Positions 1 to 10,167 are shown, counted from the first letter of the stretch. The stretch: 64,000 nt of DNA from Vibrio rumoiensis (GCF_002218045.2 NZ_AP018685.1:558001-622000), one strand, 5' to 3'. Made by a program: numbers and translations. The notes: generated from the letters alone by a model not told the origin.

Positions 1-1634
1 CAGGGGTGGAGCTGATTTTCTGTAAATTGCATGCTGGTGGTAAGTTCTCAAATAAAAACTACCAATTTTCTGGTGGTTTACATGGGGTAGGGATCTCCGT
101 CGTAAATGCACTATCAAAACGAGTTGAAGTGACCATTAAGCGTGATGGTCAAGTCTATGAAATCGCGTTTGAAAACGGCAATAAAGTCTCAGAGCTGGAA
201 GTGACTGGTACTTGTGGACGACGTAATACCGGAACCAGCGTTCATTTCTGGCCAGATACGTCCTATTTCGATTCTGGTAATTTCTCTGTTAGCCGCTTGG
301 TGAATAATTTAAGAGCCAAAGCTGTGTTATGCCCAGGACTTGAAATTGAGTTTATCGATAAAGTTAACGATAAAACGCATAAATGGCTTTATGAAGATGG
401 TCTGAAAGACTATTTAGTGGAAGGGGTTAAAGGCTTTCCTGTTTTACCTGAAGAACCATTTACTGGCGAGTTTATCGCGCAAACTGAAGCCGCTAACTGG
501 GCGATTATTTGGTTACCTGAAGGTGGCGATTTAATTACCGAAAGTTATGTCAACCTGATCCCAACCGCTCAAGGTGGTACTCACGTTAATGGTTTACGCC
601 AAGGTTTATTAGATGCGATGCGCGAGTTCTGTGAATTCCGTAATCTATTGCCTCGTGGCGTTAAATTAACCGGTGATGATATTTTTGACCGCTGTGCTTA
701 CGTGTTGTCAATTAAGATGCAAGACCCACAATTTGCAGGACAAACTAAAGAGCGCTTATCTTCTCGTCAATCGGCGGCATTTGTGTCTGGTGTGGTGAAA
801 GATGCCTTTAGTTTATGGCTTAACGAGAAACCACAAATAGCAGAGTTACTTGCACAAAGTTGTATTGATAATGCTCATCGCCGTATGCGTGCCAGTAAAA
901 AAGTGGTGCGTAAAAAAGTGGCGTCTGGGCCTGCGCTACCAGGTAAGTTAACCGATTGTTCGGTGCAAGATCTTAGCCGTACCGAGCTTTTCTTAGTGGA
1001 AGGGGACTCGGCGGGCGGCTCGGCCAAACAGGCTCGAGACCGTGAATTCCAAGCGATCATGCCATTGCGCGGCAAAATCTTAAATACTTGGGAAGTTTCT
1101 TCAGACCAAGTATTGGCGTCAGATGAAGTTCATAATATTTCAGTGGCGTTAGGTATTGATCCGGATAGCGATAGTCTTGATGGTTTACGTTACGGTAAGG
1201 TGTGTATTCTTGCCGATGCAGACTCCGATGGTTTGCATATCGCGACTTTATTATGTGCCTTATTTATGCGTCATTTTGAATCTTTGGTTCGTGCTGGCCA
1301 TGTTTATGTTGCCATGCCGCCACTCTTCCGTATCGACTGTGGAAAAGAAGTCTTTTACGCTTTAGATGAATCAGAAAAAGATGGCATTTTAGAACGTTTA
1401 AGTAATAAGAAAGCTAAAATTAATGTTCAGCGATTCAAAGGTTTGGGTGAGATGAACCCATTACAATTACGAGAAACAACCATGGATCCAAACACTCGTC
1501 GTTTAGTGCAATTAACGATTGATGATGATGAGCAAACCATGGAAATGATGGATATGTTGCTAGGTAAAAAACGCGCAGAAGACCGTCGTAATTGGTTACA
1601 AGCATACGGCGATCAGGCTGATGTCGAACTATAA
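1..1634 (+). CDS. parE: DNA topoisomerase IV subunit B, 5'-truncated by window edge
   Basis: ATP-binding subunit of topoisomerase IV, which decatenates daughter chromosomes together with ParC. About 542 residues are visible. E. coli ParE has about 630, so the first ~90 residues lie outside the window; reading is open from base 3. What is seen: the ATP-lid motif GGLHGVG of the GHKL ATPase near the start, the TOPRIM motifs EGDSAGG (fragment residue ~331) and DADSDG (~403), and the C-terminal RFKGLGEMNP segment. The stop is 30 bp before parC, so the two are very probably one transcript. The internal GTG at base 6 is not the real start. Confidence 0.97.
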   Translation, partial: GVELIFCKLHAGGKFSNKNYQFSGGLHGVGISVVNALSKRVEVTIKRDGQVYEIAFENGNKVSELEVTGTCGRRNTGTSVHFWPDTSYFDSGNFSVSRLVNNLRAKAVLCPGLEIEFIDKVNDKTHKWLYEDGLKDYLVEGVKGFPVLPEEPFTGEFIAQTEAANWAIIWLPEGGDLITESYVNLIPTAQGGTHVNGLRQGLLDAMREFCEFRNLLPRGVKLTGDDIFDRCAYVLSIKMQDPQFAGQTKERLSSRQSAAFVSGVVKDAFSLWLNEKPQIAELLAQSCIDNAHRRMRASKKVVRKKVASGPALPGKLTDCSVQDLSRTELFLVEGDSAGGSAKQARDREFQAIMPLRGKILNTWEVSSDQVLASDEVHNISVALGIDPDSDSLDGLRYGKVCILADADSDGLHIATLLCALFMRHFESLVRAGHVYVAMPPLFRIDCGKEVFYALDESEKDGILERLSNKKAKINVQRFKGLGEMNPLQLRETTMDPNTRRLVQLTIDDDEQTMEMMDMLLGKKRAEDRRNWLQAYGDQADVEL

Positions 1635-1664
1635 AATGGCTAGCGAATAAGAAAAGGTTAATCA

Positions 1665-3947
1665 ATGAGTTCTGAAATAACATTTGATGGCGTTGAACAG
1701 TTAGCCCTGCGCAAATTTACAGAAGATGCGTATCTAAACTATTCAATGTACGTAATTATGGACCGTGCCTTACCGTATGTAGGGGACGGCCTCAAACCAG
1801 TACAACGTCGTATTATTTATGCGATGTCTGAGCTTGGTTTATCTGCAGCGGCAAAGTATAAAAAATCAGCTCGTACTGTTGGTGACGTGCTAGGTAAATA
1901 TCATCCTCATGGTGATTCAGCTTGTTATGAAGCGATGGTACTGATGGCTCAGCCTTTCTCCTACCGCTACCCATTAGTGGATGGTCAAGGTAACTGGGGT
2001 GCGCCAGATGACCCTAAATCATTTGCTGCAATGCGTTATACCGAAGCGAAACTGTCTAAATTCGCGGAAGTGTTGCTGGGTGAATTAGGTCAAGGCACGA
2101 TTGAGTGGTCGCCAAACTTCGATGGCACCATGAAAGAGCCGAAAATGCTGCCGGCACGTTTGCCTCATATTTTACTCAATGGTATCACTGGTATTGCGGT
2201 GGGGATGGCGACCGATATTCCACCACATAACGTGCGTGAAATTGCTGGTGCTGCAGTGCATTTGATTGACAATCCAAAAGCTGAATTGGGCGAAGTAATG
2301 GAGTATGTCAAAGGCCCGGATTACCCAACTGAAGCGGAAATTATCTCTGCGCCTTCTGATATCGAAAAAATCTACCGTAATGGCCGTGGCAGCATTAAGA
2401 TGCGTGCCGTGTGGCATAAAGAAGGGTCGGATATCGTTATTACGGCATTACCTCATCAAGTATCGGGCGCTAAACTGCTTGAGCAAATCGCCAATCAGAT
2501 GCGTGCGAAAAAGCTGCCGATGGTGGATGATTTACGAGATGAGTCCGATCATGAAAATCCAACTCGTATTGTGATTGTACCTCGTTCAAATCGCGTTGAT
2601 TGTGATCAGTTAATGAATCATCTATTTGCCTCGACCGATTTAGAGAAAAACTACCGTGTTAACTTAAACATGATTGGTTTGGACAACCGCCCTGAAGTGA
2701 AAGGCCTCGTTCAAATTTTATTAGAGTGGATTGAGTTTCGTAAAACCACGGTACGTCGACGCTTACAATATCGTTTAGATAAAGTATTAGATCGCCTACA
2801 CATCTTAGAAGGCTTATTAGTTGCCTACTTAAATCTTGATGAAGTGATTGAAATTATTCGTACTGAGGATGAGCCGAAAGATGTCTTAATGGCTCGCTTT
2901 GGGATTACCGAAATTCAAGCGAATGCAATTTTAGATACTCGTTTACGTAACTTAGCTAAGCTCGAAGAAATGAAACTTCGTGGCGAGCAAGATGAGTTAG
3001 AAAAAGAGCGTCAAAAACTAGAGCAACTACTCGGCTCTGATCGTCGTTTAAATACCTTGATTAAAAAAGAAATCCAAGCGGATTCAGAGAAATATGGCGA
3101 TGATCGCCGTTCTCCTTTGGTCGAGCGTGCGGAAGCAAAAGCCTTAACTGAGCGTGATTTGATTCCAAGTGAACCCATTACCGTTGTGTTATCTGAAAAA
3201 GGTTGGATCCGCCACGCCAAAGGTCATGATGTCGATGCTTCATCTCTGAACTATAAATCGGGGGATGGTTATCTGGCACATGCGCATGGTAAGAGTAATC
3301 AGCCAGCGGTGTTCTTGGGGTCTGATGGACGTAGTTATTCATTAGAATCCCATTCTCTTCCTTCCGCCCGTAGCCAGGGTGAGCCCATTACTGGTCGTTT
3401 AGGGATTGCTGAAGGCAGTCAAATTCGTCAAGTGTTGATGGGTGAAGAAGATCAATTATGGTTAATTGCATCGGATGCCGGCTATGGCTTTGTATGTAAA
3501 GGCGCGGATCTCTTATCGAAAAACCGCAGTGGTAAGGCGTTAATAAATCTTCCTGAAAATTCAGAAGTGCTACCGCCAAGTCCAGTTTCCGATATTGATA
3601 AAGATGAAATCTTAGTGATCACCAACGACGGTAGAATGTTGCTATTCCCGATCAAGGACTTACCACAATTAAGCAAAGGTAAAGGCAATAAGATCATCAA
3701 TATTCCATCCGCTAAAGCGAAAGCGCGTGAAGAAGTGGTCTCTCAACTTCTCGCGATCCCTTATGGGGTGACGGTGACGCTATATGCCGGTAAGCGTAAA
3801 CTTGGATTGAAGCCGATTGATTTAGATAACTTCCGGGGTGAACGTGGACGTCGTGGCGGCAAGCTACCAAGAGGTTTACAGCGGGTCACTCGTGTTGAAG
3901 TGGAATCCAATGGGGCGACTGTTAACGATACTAATGAAGATGAATAA
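1665..3947 (+). CDS. parC: DNA topoisomerase IV subunit A
   Basis: DNA breakage-reunion subunit of topoisomerase IV, 760 residues, full length for the family. An AAGG ribosome site precedes the ATG. The N-terminal winged-helix/tower domain carries the active-site tyrosine in RYTEAKL (Tyr125, equal to Tyr120 of E. coli). The quinolone-resistance segment reads HPHGDSACYEAM: Ser85 and Glu89, at the positions of E. coli Ser80 and Glu84, are the sensitive-type residues. The C-terminal third (~500-740) is the beta-pinwheel that binds DNA. It follows parE closely and ends at a strong terminator. Confidence 0.98.
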   Translation: MSSEITFDGVEQLALRKFTEDAYLNYSMYVIMDRALPYVGDGLKPVQRRIIYAMSELGLSAAAKYKKSARTVGDVLGKYHPHGDSACYEAMVLMAQPFSYRYPLVDGQGNWGAPDDPKSFAAMRYTEAKLSKFAEVLLGELGQGTIEWSPNFDGTMKEPKMLPARLPHILLNGITGIAVGMATDIPPHNVREIAGAAVHLIDNPKAELGEVMEYVKGPDYPTEAEIISAPSDIEKIYRNGRGSIKMRAVWHKEGSDIVITALPHQVSGAKLLEQIANQMRAKKLPMVDDLRDESDHENPTRIVIVPRSNRVDCDQLMNHLFASTDLEKNYRVNLNMIGLDNRPEVKGLVQILLEWIEFRKTTVRRRLQYRLDKVLDRLHILEGLLVAYLNLDEVIEIIRTEDEPKDVLMARFGITEIQANAILDTRLRNLAKLEEMKLRGEQDELEKERQKLEQLLGSDRRLNTLIKKEIQADSEKYGDDRRSPLVERAEAKALTERDLIPSEPITVVLSEKGWIRHAKGHDVDASSLNYKSGDGYLAHAHGKSNQPAVFLGSDGRSYSLESHSLPSARSQGEPITGRLGIAEGSQIRQVLMGEEDQLWLIASDAGYGFVCKGADLLSKNRSGKALINLPENSEVLPPSPVSDIDKDEILVITNDGRMLLFPIKDLPQLSKGKGNKIINIPSAKAKAREEVVSQLLAIPYGVTVTLYAGKRKLGLKPIDLDNFRGERGRRGGKLPRGLQRVTRVEVESNGATVNDTNEDE

Positions 3948-3974
3948 TCGAGATATCTAATTCTCTTTATAAAT

Positions 3975-4010
3975 GCCATTGCCGTTGAATGAACGGCAGT
4001 GGCTTTTTTA
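3975..4010 (+). terminator. Rho-independent terminator of parC
   Basis: Twelve-base stem GCCATTGCCGTT / AACGGCAGTGGC with a 5-base loop, followed by a run of T. It sits between the convergent parC and permease genes. Confidence 0.9.
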
Positions 4011-4021
4011 TTTGTCTTAGA

Positions 4022-4897
4022 CTATGTCCACATCACCAAAATAGCCGCAATGGCGACCAATACTAAACCTACCCCATCTTTGATTTTGACCTTCTGCCTT
4101 AGCCATAATACTGAAATTATCATGGTAAAAAATATTTCAACTTGTCCTAGCGTCTTAACATAAGGTACAGCCTCAAGTGACATGGCGCTAAACCATCCTA
4201 TTGAACCCAAACAACTACTGGCACTGGCAAGAAAGGTTAGCTTTGGGCGCTGCCATAAAGCTTGTAGGGTCGATTTGTCGGTAATAAAAATATACGCCAA
4301 TAAGATAATGGTTTGGATACTAATGACTAACCACAACACCCAAGCGGCGTTATAAGGGAAGGGGAGATTAAGTGACAGACTGGCTTCACGTATCCATAGA
4401 GAGGTTAGAGCAAACGCGCAGCCACAGCACAGACCGAGTATCACTGTTGAAATCGAGATGCTTTTAACACCAGTGGTGGTACTTAGAAGGAATACCCCCA
4501 CGCCACCTAAGAATACACCCGCCCAACCGAGCATCGAAAGCTGCGTTCCGAAAAATAACATGCCCAAAATGGCAGCCGCTAACGCTTCACTTTTAGCAAG
4601 GCCAGCTCCAATCGCATAATTATTACGTTTAAATAATTGCACCATTAAAGCAGTGGCTAAGATTTGCATTAACGCTGCGGCAAAAATAAAAGAAGTAAAG
4701 CGAACATTGAATGCAGGTAAGTCGGCCGGATTCGCTTGATATAAAATCAATAAATACACCGCTGCAATCGGGCTTGCCCATAAGAAACGAGCGAGAGTTA
4801 CCCCTAATGTTTTAACTTCAATTGATAATTTACTTTGAAAAGCATTGCGCCATGACTGCATGAACGCGGCCATAAAAGTGAACAATATCCATGTCAT
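4022..4897 (-). CDS. EamA/DMT-family inner-membrane transporter
   Basis: 291-residue, very hydrophobic protein with about ten membrane segments in two similar halves, as in the drug/metabolite transporter (EamA) superfamily. Substrate cannot be told from sequence; relatives export amino acids, metabolites or drugs. The gene lies 44 bp downstream of degS on the same strand and may be read through from it. It converges on parC across the terminator. Family assignment is confident; function is not. Confidence 0.8.
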   Translation of the reverse strand: MTWILFTFMAAFMQSWRNAFQSKLSIEVKTLGVTLARFLWASPIAAVYLLILYQANPADLPAFNVRFTSFIFAAALMQILATALMVQLFKRNNYAIGAGLAKSEALAAAILGMLFFGTQLSMLGWAGVFLGGVGVFLLSTTTGVKSISISTVILGLCCGCAFALTSLWIREASLSLNLPFPYNAAWVLWLVISIQTIILLAYIFITDKSTLQALWQRPKLTFLASASSCLGSIGWFSAMSLEAVPYVKTLGQVEIFFTMIISVLWLRQKVKIKDGVGLVLVAIAAILVMWT

Positions 4898-4941
4898 TGC
4901 CGGTATTCCATTACATGCTTTTGAGGAATTTAAATCGAAAA

Positions 4942-6006
4942 TTAATCTTTAGGATCTTCTTCGATTGTCACTGGAATCGTGATTTTTTTGCCATTACGTA
5001 ATACTTCAAAATTAACCGTAGTGCCTGGTCGAAGTTCAATAATCATTTCCATCACACTTTGGCTGTTGAGCACTTTCTTATCATCAATAGAAACAATGAC
5101 ATCTTTCTCTTTTAAGCCCGCTTTATCGGCTGGGCCACCTTCGGCAATGCTGAGTACAATGATACCGCTAACATGATCAATACCAAGTAGTCGGGCAGCC
5201 ACCGCATTCATATCTTGACCATCAATACCGATATAACCACGGATGACTCGACCATCGGCAATAATTTTAGTCATGATTTTATAAGCGAGCGGGTATGGGA
5301 TCGCAAAGGAAATACCGTAGGTTTCTAAGTCGGTGGCTTGTTGAAAGGAAGCGGTGTTGATTCCGATCAGTTCACCCCGTGTATTCACTAAAGCACCACC
5401 AGAGTTACCTTTGTTGATTGCGGCATCCGTCTGAATGAATGCTTGGCGGCCATCAGTGCTGACAGAGGAACGTCCCATCGCTGAAATAATGCCAAAGGTT
5501 GTGGTTTGCCCTAGGTTGTACGGGTTACCTATCGCTAAAACAATATCGCCTACTTTTGTTTTTCGTTCCGAGTTTTGAGGAATCACCGGAAGATTATTCA
5601 TTTCGATTTTTAAGACCGCAATGTCTGTTTGTTTATCGGTGCCGACTAATTGCGCGCTCGATACTCGGCCATCTTGCAGTGCAACAACGATTTGATCGGC
5701 TTGTGCGACCACATGGTAGTTAGTAATGATGTAGCCTTTATCTGATACGATAACACCAGAGCCAAGGCCTTGGGTTTTTAGCTTCAAGCGATCGCCTTCG
5801 ACATATTGACGGCTATAAATATTGGCGACAGCAGGGCCTGCGCGATGCACGGCATGACTAAAGGAAACCTGAACATCTTCCATATTTTCAGCATTAGGTT
5901 CGGATTCAATATGGAGTAAATCTTGGCGTAATGATGGAACGGTAATAAGAATGACCGCTGCTGTTGCTAGCCCGATAAGAATAGGTCGAAGCAAAAATTT
6001 AAGCAT
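4942..6006 (-). CDS. degS: Membrane-anchored site-1 stress protease DegS
   Basis: Periplasmic serine protease that makes the first cut in the anti-sigma factor RseA when its PDZ domain senses misfolded outer-membrane proteins, which releases sigma-E. 354 residues. One N-terminal membrane anchor (residues ~4-24) with no signal-peptidase site, a trypsin-like domain with His98 (TNYHVV), Asp128 (TDIAVLKI) and Ser202 (GNSGGAL), then a single PDZ domain (~255-345). The anchor plus single PDZ separates it from DegQ/DegP. It is next to degQ, as in E. coli and other vibrios. Confidence 0.95.
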   Translation of the reverse strand: MLKFLLRPILIGLATAAVILITVPSLRQDLLHIESEPNAENMEDVQVSFSHAVHRAGPAVANIYSRQYVEGDRLKLKTQGLGSGVIVSDKGYIITNYHVVAQADQIVVALQDGRVSSAQLVGTDKQTDIAVLKIEMNNLPVIPQNSERKTKVGDIVLAIGNPYNLGQTTTFGIISAMGRSSVSTDGRQAFIQTDAAINKGNSGGALVNTRGELIGINTASFQQATDLETYGISFAIPYPLAYKIMTKIIADGRVIRGYIGIDGQDMNAVAARLLGIDHVSGIIVLSIAEGGPADKAGLKEKDVIVSIDDKKVLNSQSVMEMIIELRPGTTVNFEVLRNGKKITIPVTIEEDPKD

Positions 6007-6077
6007 TTTATCCTCAGATACGCAGAATTAAAAAAAGAGGGAAGATTGCAAAGAATAGCATCGGATGGAAAGCAAAG

Positions 6078-6110
6078 AAAAGAGAAGTTTACAGGGAAAC
6101 TTCTCTTTTT
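6078..6110 (-). terminator. Terminator downstream of degQ
   Basis: Inverted repeat AAAGAGAAGTTT / AAACTTCTCTTT around a 6-base loop. Read on the minus strand it is followed by a T-rich stretch. It separates degQ from degS. Confidence 0.75.
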
Positions 6111-6198
6111 GTTTGAGTTTTATCTCCCTCTTACTTGGAATTGCCGTGAGGGGATAAATATGTTGGTTAACGGCTCTATCTATTGGCTTAACATTATT

Positions 6199-7572
6199 TT
6201 ATTTAACTACAAGATAAAGCGTTTGATCTCCTCGTTGAATATTCAAAGCCAATATATTGGTTTTCTCATCGAGAACTTTTTTCATTTGGGCAAGGTTTTT
6301 CACCCGAGTTCGATTGACGCCAATGATAATATCACCTTGTTGAAGTTGATAATTTTCAGCCGGAGAACCTTTCGCTATTCCCGTTATTTTTACGCCAGCA
6401 ATAGCGTCGCTGCTATCGGTATTACTGAACTTAGCACCTTCTAAACCAGGGTGAAGATCGCTAGCATTGGCTTGCATTTGCTCAGCTTCCCCTAGTATGA
6501 CGCTTTTATTTAATGTTTTACCATCACGCACTAATCCTAGCTCTACTGTTTTACCTGCACCAATGGTGGCTATCTTTGCTCTAAGTTCACCAAAGGTATC
6601 GATGCTTTTACCGTTGATAGAAACTAAAACATCCCCAGCTTTGATTCCGGCTTTATCTGCCGCACTCTTTGGTAAAACTTGGCTAACAAATGCGCCTTTA
6701 CTGCTGTTATATCCCATGGCTTCAGCTAGATCTGGCGTGATTTCGCCACCAAGTATACCTAAGATGCCACGTTTAACGCCGCCGAATTCGATGATTTGAT
6801 CGGTTAAGCTTTTGACCATGTTTGATGGAATGGCAAAACCAATCCCGACATTGCCACCATTTGGGCCTAAAATAGCGGTGTTAATTCCCACTAACTCCCC
6901 ATTAAGGTCAACCAAGGCGCCACCAGAGTTTCCGGTGTTGATTGCGGCGTCGGTTTGGATGAAGTTTTCAAAGTTTTCAATATTTAAACCACTACGACCT
7001 AAAGCGGAAATAATCCCAGAAGTCACGGTTTGCCCAAGTCCAAATGGGTTACCTATTGCAACGGCAAAATCACCGACACGCAGACGGTCTGAGTCGGCGA
7101 TTTTTATTTGAGTAAGACCTGAGATTTTTTTATCCAGCTTAATGATGGCAATATCGGATAGTTTGTCACCGCCAATCAGCGTTGCTTTAACTTCTCTGCC
7201 ATCAGATAGCGCGACTTGAATTTTATCGGCATCATTGATGACGTGATAATTGGTGACGATATAACCGTTTTTGGCATCGACAATAACACCAGAACCTAAA
7301 CCTCTAAATGGTCTTTCTGGCAGAGCTTGAACAGGCGTGTCAGGACCAAAGAAGAAACGGAATTGTTCTGGAATGGATTGTTGAGTCGCATTTTTTTTGC
7401 CTTCAACCAAAACAGAAACCACGGCAGGTGTGACCTTCTCAAGCATCGGTGCCAAGCTTGGAATCGCTTGCCCTTCGACGGTACTCGGCAATGCGGCTGA
7501 GGCTGATATTGGGGTGAGAATAGCACTGAGGCTTAATGATATAGCAGTTAAAACAAGTAAAGGTTTTTTCAT
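6199..7572 (-). CDS. degQ: Periplasmic Do-family serine protease/chaperone
   Basis: HtrA/Do protease that degrades or refolds misfolded envelope proteins. 457 residues: signal peptide cut near Ala26, protease domain with His110 (TNYHV), Asp140 (LSDIAII) and Ser216 (GNSGGAL), then two PDZ domains (~260-350 and ~375-455). Two PDZ domains and a soluble N-terminus mark it as DegQ/DegP rather than DegS. The gene lies directly upstream of degS, so degQ is preferred over degP, although vibrios often carry only one such gene. Confidence 0.92.
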   Translation of the reverse strand: MKKPLLVLTAISLSLSAILTPISASAALPSTVEGQAIPSLAPMLEKVTPAVVSVLVEGKKNATQQSIPEQFRFFFGPDTPVQALPERPFRGLGSGVIVDAKNGYIVTNYHVINDADKIQVALSDGREVKATLIGGDKLSDIAIIKLDKKISGLTQIKIADSDRLRVGDFAVAIGNPFGLGQTVTSGIISALGRSGLNIENFENFIQTDAAINTGNSGGALVDLNGELVGINTAILGPNGGNVGIGFAIPSNMVKSLTDQIIEFGGVKRGILGILGGEITPDLAEAMGYNSSKGAFVSQVLPKSAADKAGIKAGDVLVSINGKSIDTFGELRAKIATIGAGKTVELGLVRDGKTLNKSVILGEAEQMQANASDLHPGLEGAKFSNTDSSDAIAGVKITGIAKGSPAENYQLQQGDIIIGVNRTRVKNLAQMKKVLDEKTNILALNIQRGDQTLYLVVK

Positions 7573-7665
7573 TCTAATACTCCTTCATTGAACAAAATCA
7601 ACATCAAAGTGTTAGAACTAAAAACCTTTACTAAGTTCCTAAAAAAATGGATGAGTACTTGTGTG

Positions 7666-8109
7666 TTATGACGCTTTATTCATCGTTGGTGACTCAACAT
7701 AAGTTTTTGGTTGTTCTTTTAATAAACCAGTAGAGCCGTTCGCATAGTCTTTAGGTTGAATTTCAGGGGTTTCTTCTGGTTTACGTTCTTCCGATTCCAA
7801 TGGGGCTTCCGCCGTTTGGGTAACAAATGGGTTATCTTGTTTCGGAATATTTGGTAATAGGTCTGAAGAAGTCTGTGCCATATGTTGGTACAACTTAGTA
7901 TAATTTTTTCCTAGCGTATCCAGCATTTCAGCAGAATTTGAGAAATGATCGGACAGGTCTTGACGATGCTGTTCTAATTCAAACTTAGCGGTTTCAAGCT
8001 CTTTTTGTAGTTGTTTGTGCTTTTTGTATTCAGGTGTCATTACACGGGCAATGATAATGCCGATAATGAGACCGATAACCAAACCTACTGCAGCATAAAG
8101 AAAAGCCAT
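7666..8109 (-). CDS. zapG: Cell-division/envelope protein ZapG (YhcB, DUF1043)
   Basis: 147 residues. An N-terminal membrane segment with GxxxG-type repeats (~4-22), then a coiled coil rich in Lys/Glu/Gln (~30-75) and a polar, acidic tail. This is the layout of YhcB, a conserved inner-membrane protein that links division and envelope growth. The Vibrio tail is low in complexity. It sits upstream of degQ on the same strand and diverges from zapE, as zapE, yhcB and degQ do in E. coli. Confidence 0.9.
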   Translation of the reverse strand: MAFLYAAVGLVIGLIIGIIIARVMTPEYKKHKQLQKELETAKFELEQHRQDLSDHFSNSAEMLDTLGKNYTKLYQHMAQTSSDLLPNIPKQDNPFVTQTAEAPLESEERKPEETPEIQPKDYANGSTGLLKEQPKTYVESPTMNKAS

Positions 8110-8288
8110 ATAAGCTCCTTATCATTGATTTTTAACATGTTTGTTACGACGTGTTATACATGTTTACAATACATGGTACTATGACATCTTCGCTTGATAA
8201 AGCAAAAGCTGCCCCTAAAAACGTCTAACGTGAATGGGCCATTTTTTCTCAATATTCCACTTTATTTAATATCCATGGATGACATTGA

Positions 8289-9392
8289 ATGATGACGCCT
8301 AAGCAAAAGTATCAGTACGACATTGAGCATTCCGGGTATCAACATGACCCTGCGCAACAATATGCAGTCGATAAACTGGATCAACTTTACCACCAATTTC
8401 TTGAGTATGTATCAACTCCACTAGAAAAACCGAGTTTATTTTCAAAATTGTTAGGTCGAAAGACTCAAGTAACGGCTCCGAAAGGTTTGTATTTTTGGGG
8501 AGGGGTTGGTAGAGGGAAAACCTATTTAATGGACTTGTTTTTTGATGCTTTGCCTTATGAAAAGAAAAGCCGAATGCATTTTCATCGTTTCATGCAGCGT
8601 GTCCATATGGAGCTTTCTAGCTTAAAGGATGTGAGTGACCCATTACAGGTAGTGGCAGATCGTTTTAAGCAAGAGTCTGATATTATTTGTTTTGATGAGT
8701 TTTTTGTATCAGATATTACCGATGCGATGATTTTAGGTACATTATTTGAAGCTTTATTTAAGCGTGGCATTATTTTGGTCGCCACTTCTAATATTCCACC
8801 CAAAGATCTTTATCGTAATGGCTTGCAGCGCGCGCGCTTCTTGCCTGCAATAAAGCTAATTGAACAACAATGTATCGAAGTCAATGTTGATAGTGGTGTT
8901 GACTATCGAATGCGAACGCTAGAGCAAGCCGAAATTTATCACTTTCCATTGGATGAAAAAGCCAAAGCGAATTTAGACCATTATTATCTTCAGCTTAGTA
9001 GAGATGAGTGTCGGGAGATAAAAACCGTTAATATTAATCATCGTGATATTCCCGTGAATGGTGTTTGCGATGGCGTGTTGTATGCCAGTTTTTCTCAGCT
9101 TTGTGAAAGTTCTCGTAGCCAGTCTGATTATATTGAAATGTCGCGTTTGTATCATACCGTTCTATTGTCAGACGTGAAGCAAATGGGGCGAGGTAGTGAT
9201 GATGCTGCTCGTCGGTTTATTGCACTCGTTGATGAGTTCTACGAACGTAATGTCACGTTAATTATTTCAGCGCAAGTGGCGTTAGGTTCTTTATATACTA
9301 AAGGGCAGCTTGATTTTGAATTTCAGCGCTGTCAATCACGCTTGATTGAGATGCAAAGTCTTGATTATTTAGCGAATGAACATCTCGCTTAA
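8289..9392 (+). CDS. zapE: Cell-division ATPase ZapE (AFG1 family)
   Basis: AAA-type ATPase associated with the Z ring. 367 residues, the usual length. Walker A is GGVGRGKT at 71-78, Walker B is IICFDEF at ~132-138, and an arginine-rich sensor region lies around LQRARFLPAI. Two ATG codons in tandem start the frame; either could be used. It is divergent from zapG. Confidence 0.95.
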   Translation: MMTPKQKYQYDIEHSGYQHDPAQQYAVDKLDQLYHQFLEYVSTPLEKPSLFSKLLGRKTQVTAPKGLYFWGGVGRGKTYLMDLFFDALPYEKKSRMHFHRFMQRVHMELSSLKDVSDPLQVVADRFKQESDIICFDEFFVSDITDAMILGTLFEALFKRGIILVATSNIPPKDLYRNGLQRARFLPAIKLIEQQCIEVNVDSGVDYRMRTLEQAEIYHFPLDEKAKANLDHYYLQLSRDECREIKTVNINHRDIPVNGVCDGVLYASFSQLCESSRSQSDYIEMSRLYHTVLLSDVKQMGRGSDDAARRFIALVDEFYERNVTLIISAQVALGSLYTKGQLDFEFQRCQSRLIEMQSLDYLANEHLA

Positions 9393-9509
9393 AGTTGAGC
9401 GCTTTGTTTTGCATAAAGCGCTTAAATCGTTATTTTTCTTTATATATGATGATATTTATCGATAACGAATCCCTATTTTTAATTAATCACACTTTTTTGG
9501 CAAAAATAG

Positions 9510-9560
9510 ATGATTTTTCCTTCACTCTTCTCTATAATCCTGCGACCCACCGTTACTGCA
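9510..9560 (+). promoter_or_regulatory. Candidate promoter of rplM-rpsI
   Basis: A perfect TATAAT at 9533-9538 with only a weak -35 (TGATTT near 9511). A GC-rich discriminator (CCTGCGAC) follows, as is typical of growth-rate-controlled ribosomal promoters. Confidence 0.55.
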
Positions 9561-9723
9561 GGCTAAGTTCTATGGACGAAGCCGAGAGTACCAACGACTC
9601 GAAGGGGTGATGAATGGGACTCTTAGACAGTGGGAATAAGCTTTTAGAGCTTCTTATCCTAAGGGTAATAAGCGGTTGCTTGTTCCTTAAACTATGAATT
9701 TAAATTAAACGGGTATTATTAGC
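9545..9723 (+). other. rplM: Long 5' leader of the rplM-rpsI operon
   Basis: About 175 bases lie between the candidate start of transcription and the rplM ATG. They hold several short complementary segments, for example AAGCTTTTAGAGCTT (9639-9653) and a pair around CCTAAGG. Ribosomal operons are often autoregulated through such leaders. No open frame here looks real. That this leader binds L13 or S9 is inference. Confidence 0.4.
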
Positions 9724-10152
9724 ATGAAAACTTTCGTTGCTAAACCAGAAACTGTAAAACGCGACTGGTATGTTGTAGACGCTGAAGGTAAAACTCTTGG
9801 CCGTCTAGCAAGTGAAATTGCATCTCGCCTACGTGGCAAACATAAAGCTGAGTACACTCCTCACGTTGATACTGGTGATTACATCATCGTTGTAAACGCT
9901 GAGAAAGTAGCTGTTACAGGTAACAAAGCGAAGGGTAAAATTTACTACCGTCACTCTGAGTTCCCTGGTGGCCTAAAGTCAATCTCTTTTGAAAAACTGA
10001 TTGATAAGAAGCCAGAAATGGTTATTGAACTAGCTGTTAAAGGTATGCTACCACGTGGTCCTCTTGGCCGTGCTATGTACCGTAAGCTAAAAGTTTACGC
10101 TGGCGCTGAGCACAACCATGTTGCTCAACAACCACAAGTACTAGACATCTAA
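9724..10152 (+). CDS. rplM: 50S ribosomal protein L13
   Basis: 142 residues, full length, clearly L13 (MKTFVAKPETVKRDWYVVDA start, KGMLPRGPLGR motif). It is followed 15 bp later by rpsI, the universal L13-S9 pair. Codon use is strongly biased, as expected for a highly expressed gene. Confidence 0.99.
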   Translation: MKTFVAKPETVKRDWYVVDAEGKTLGRLASEIASRLRGKHKAEYTPHVDTGDYIIVVNAEKVAVTGNKAKGKIYYRHSEFPGGLKSISFEKLIDKKPEMVIELAVKGMLPRGPLGRAMYRKLKVYAGAEHNHVAQQPQVLDI

Positions 10153-10167
10153 TCGAGGATTATCGAA

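Noticed and set aside
1665..3947. Quinolone-resistance change in parC
   Set aside because: Ser85 and Glu89 are the usual sensitive-type residues, so there is nothing unusual at this site.
6046..6444. 132-codon frame opposite the degQ end
   Set aside because: It runs over the terminator and antisense to a clearly real gene; composition is that of a shadow frame.
9395..9610. Small open frame in the rplM leader
   Set aside because: It overlaps the candidate promoter and leader, has no ribosome site and no recognisable protein character.
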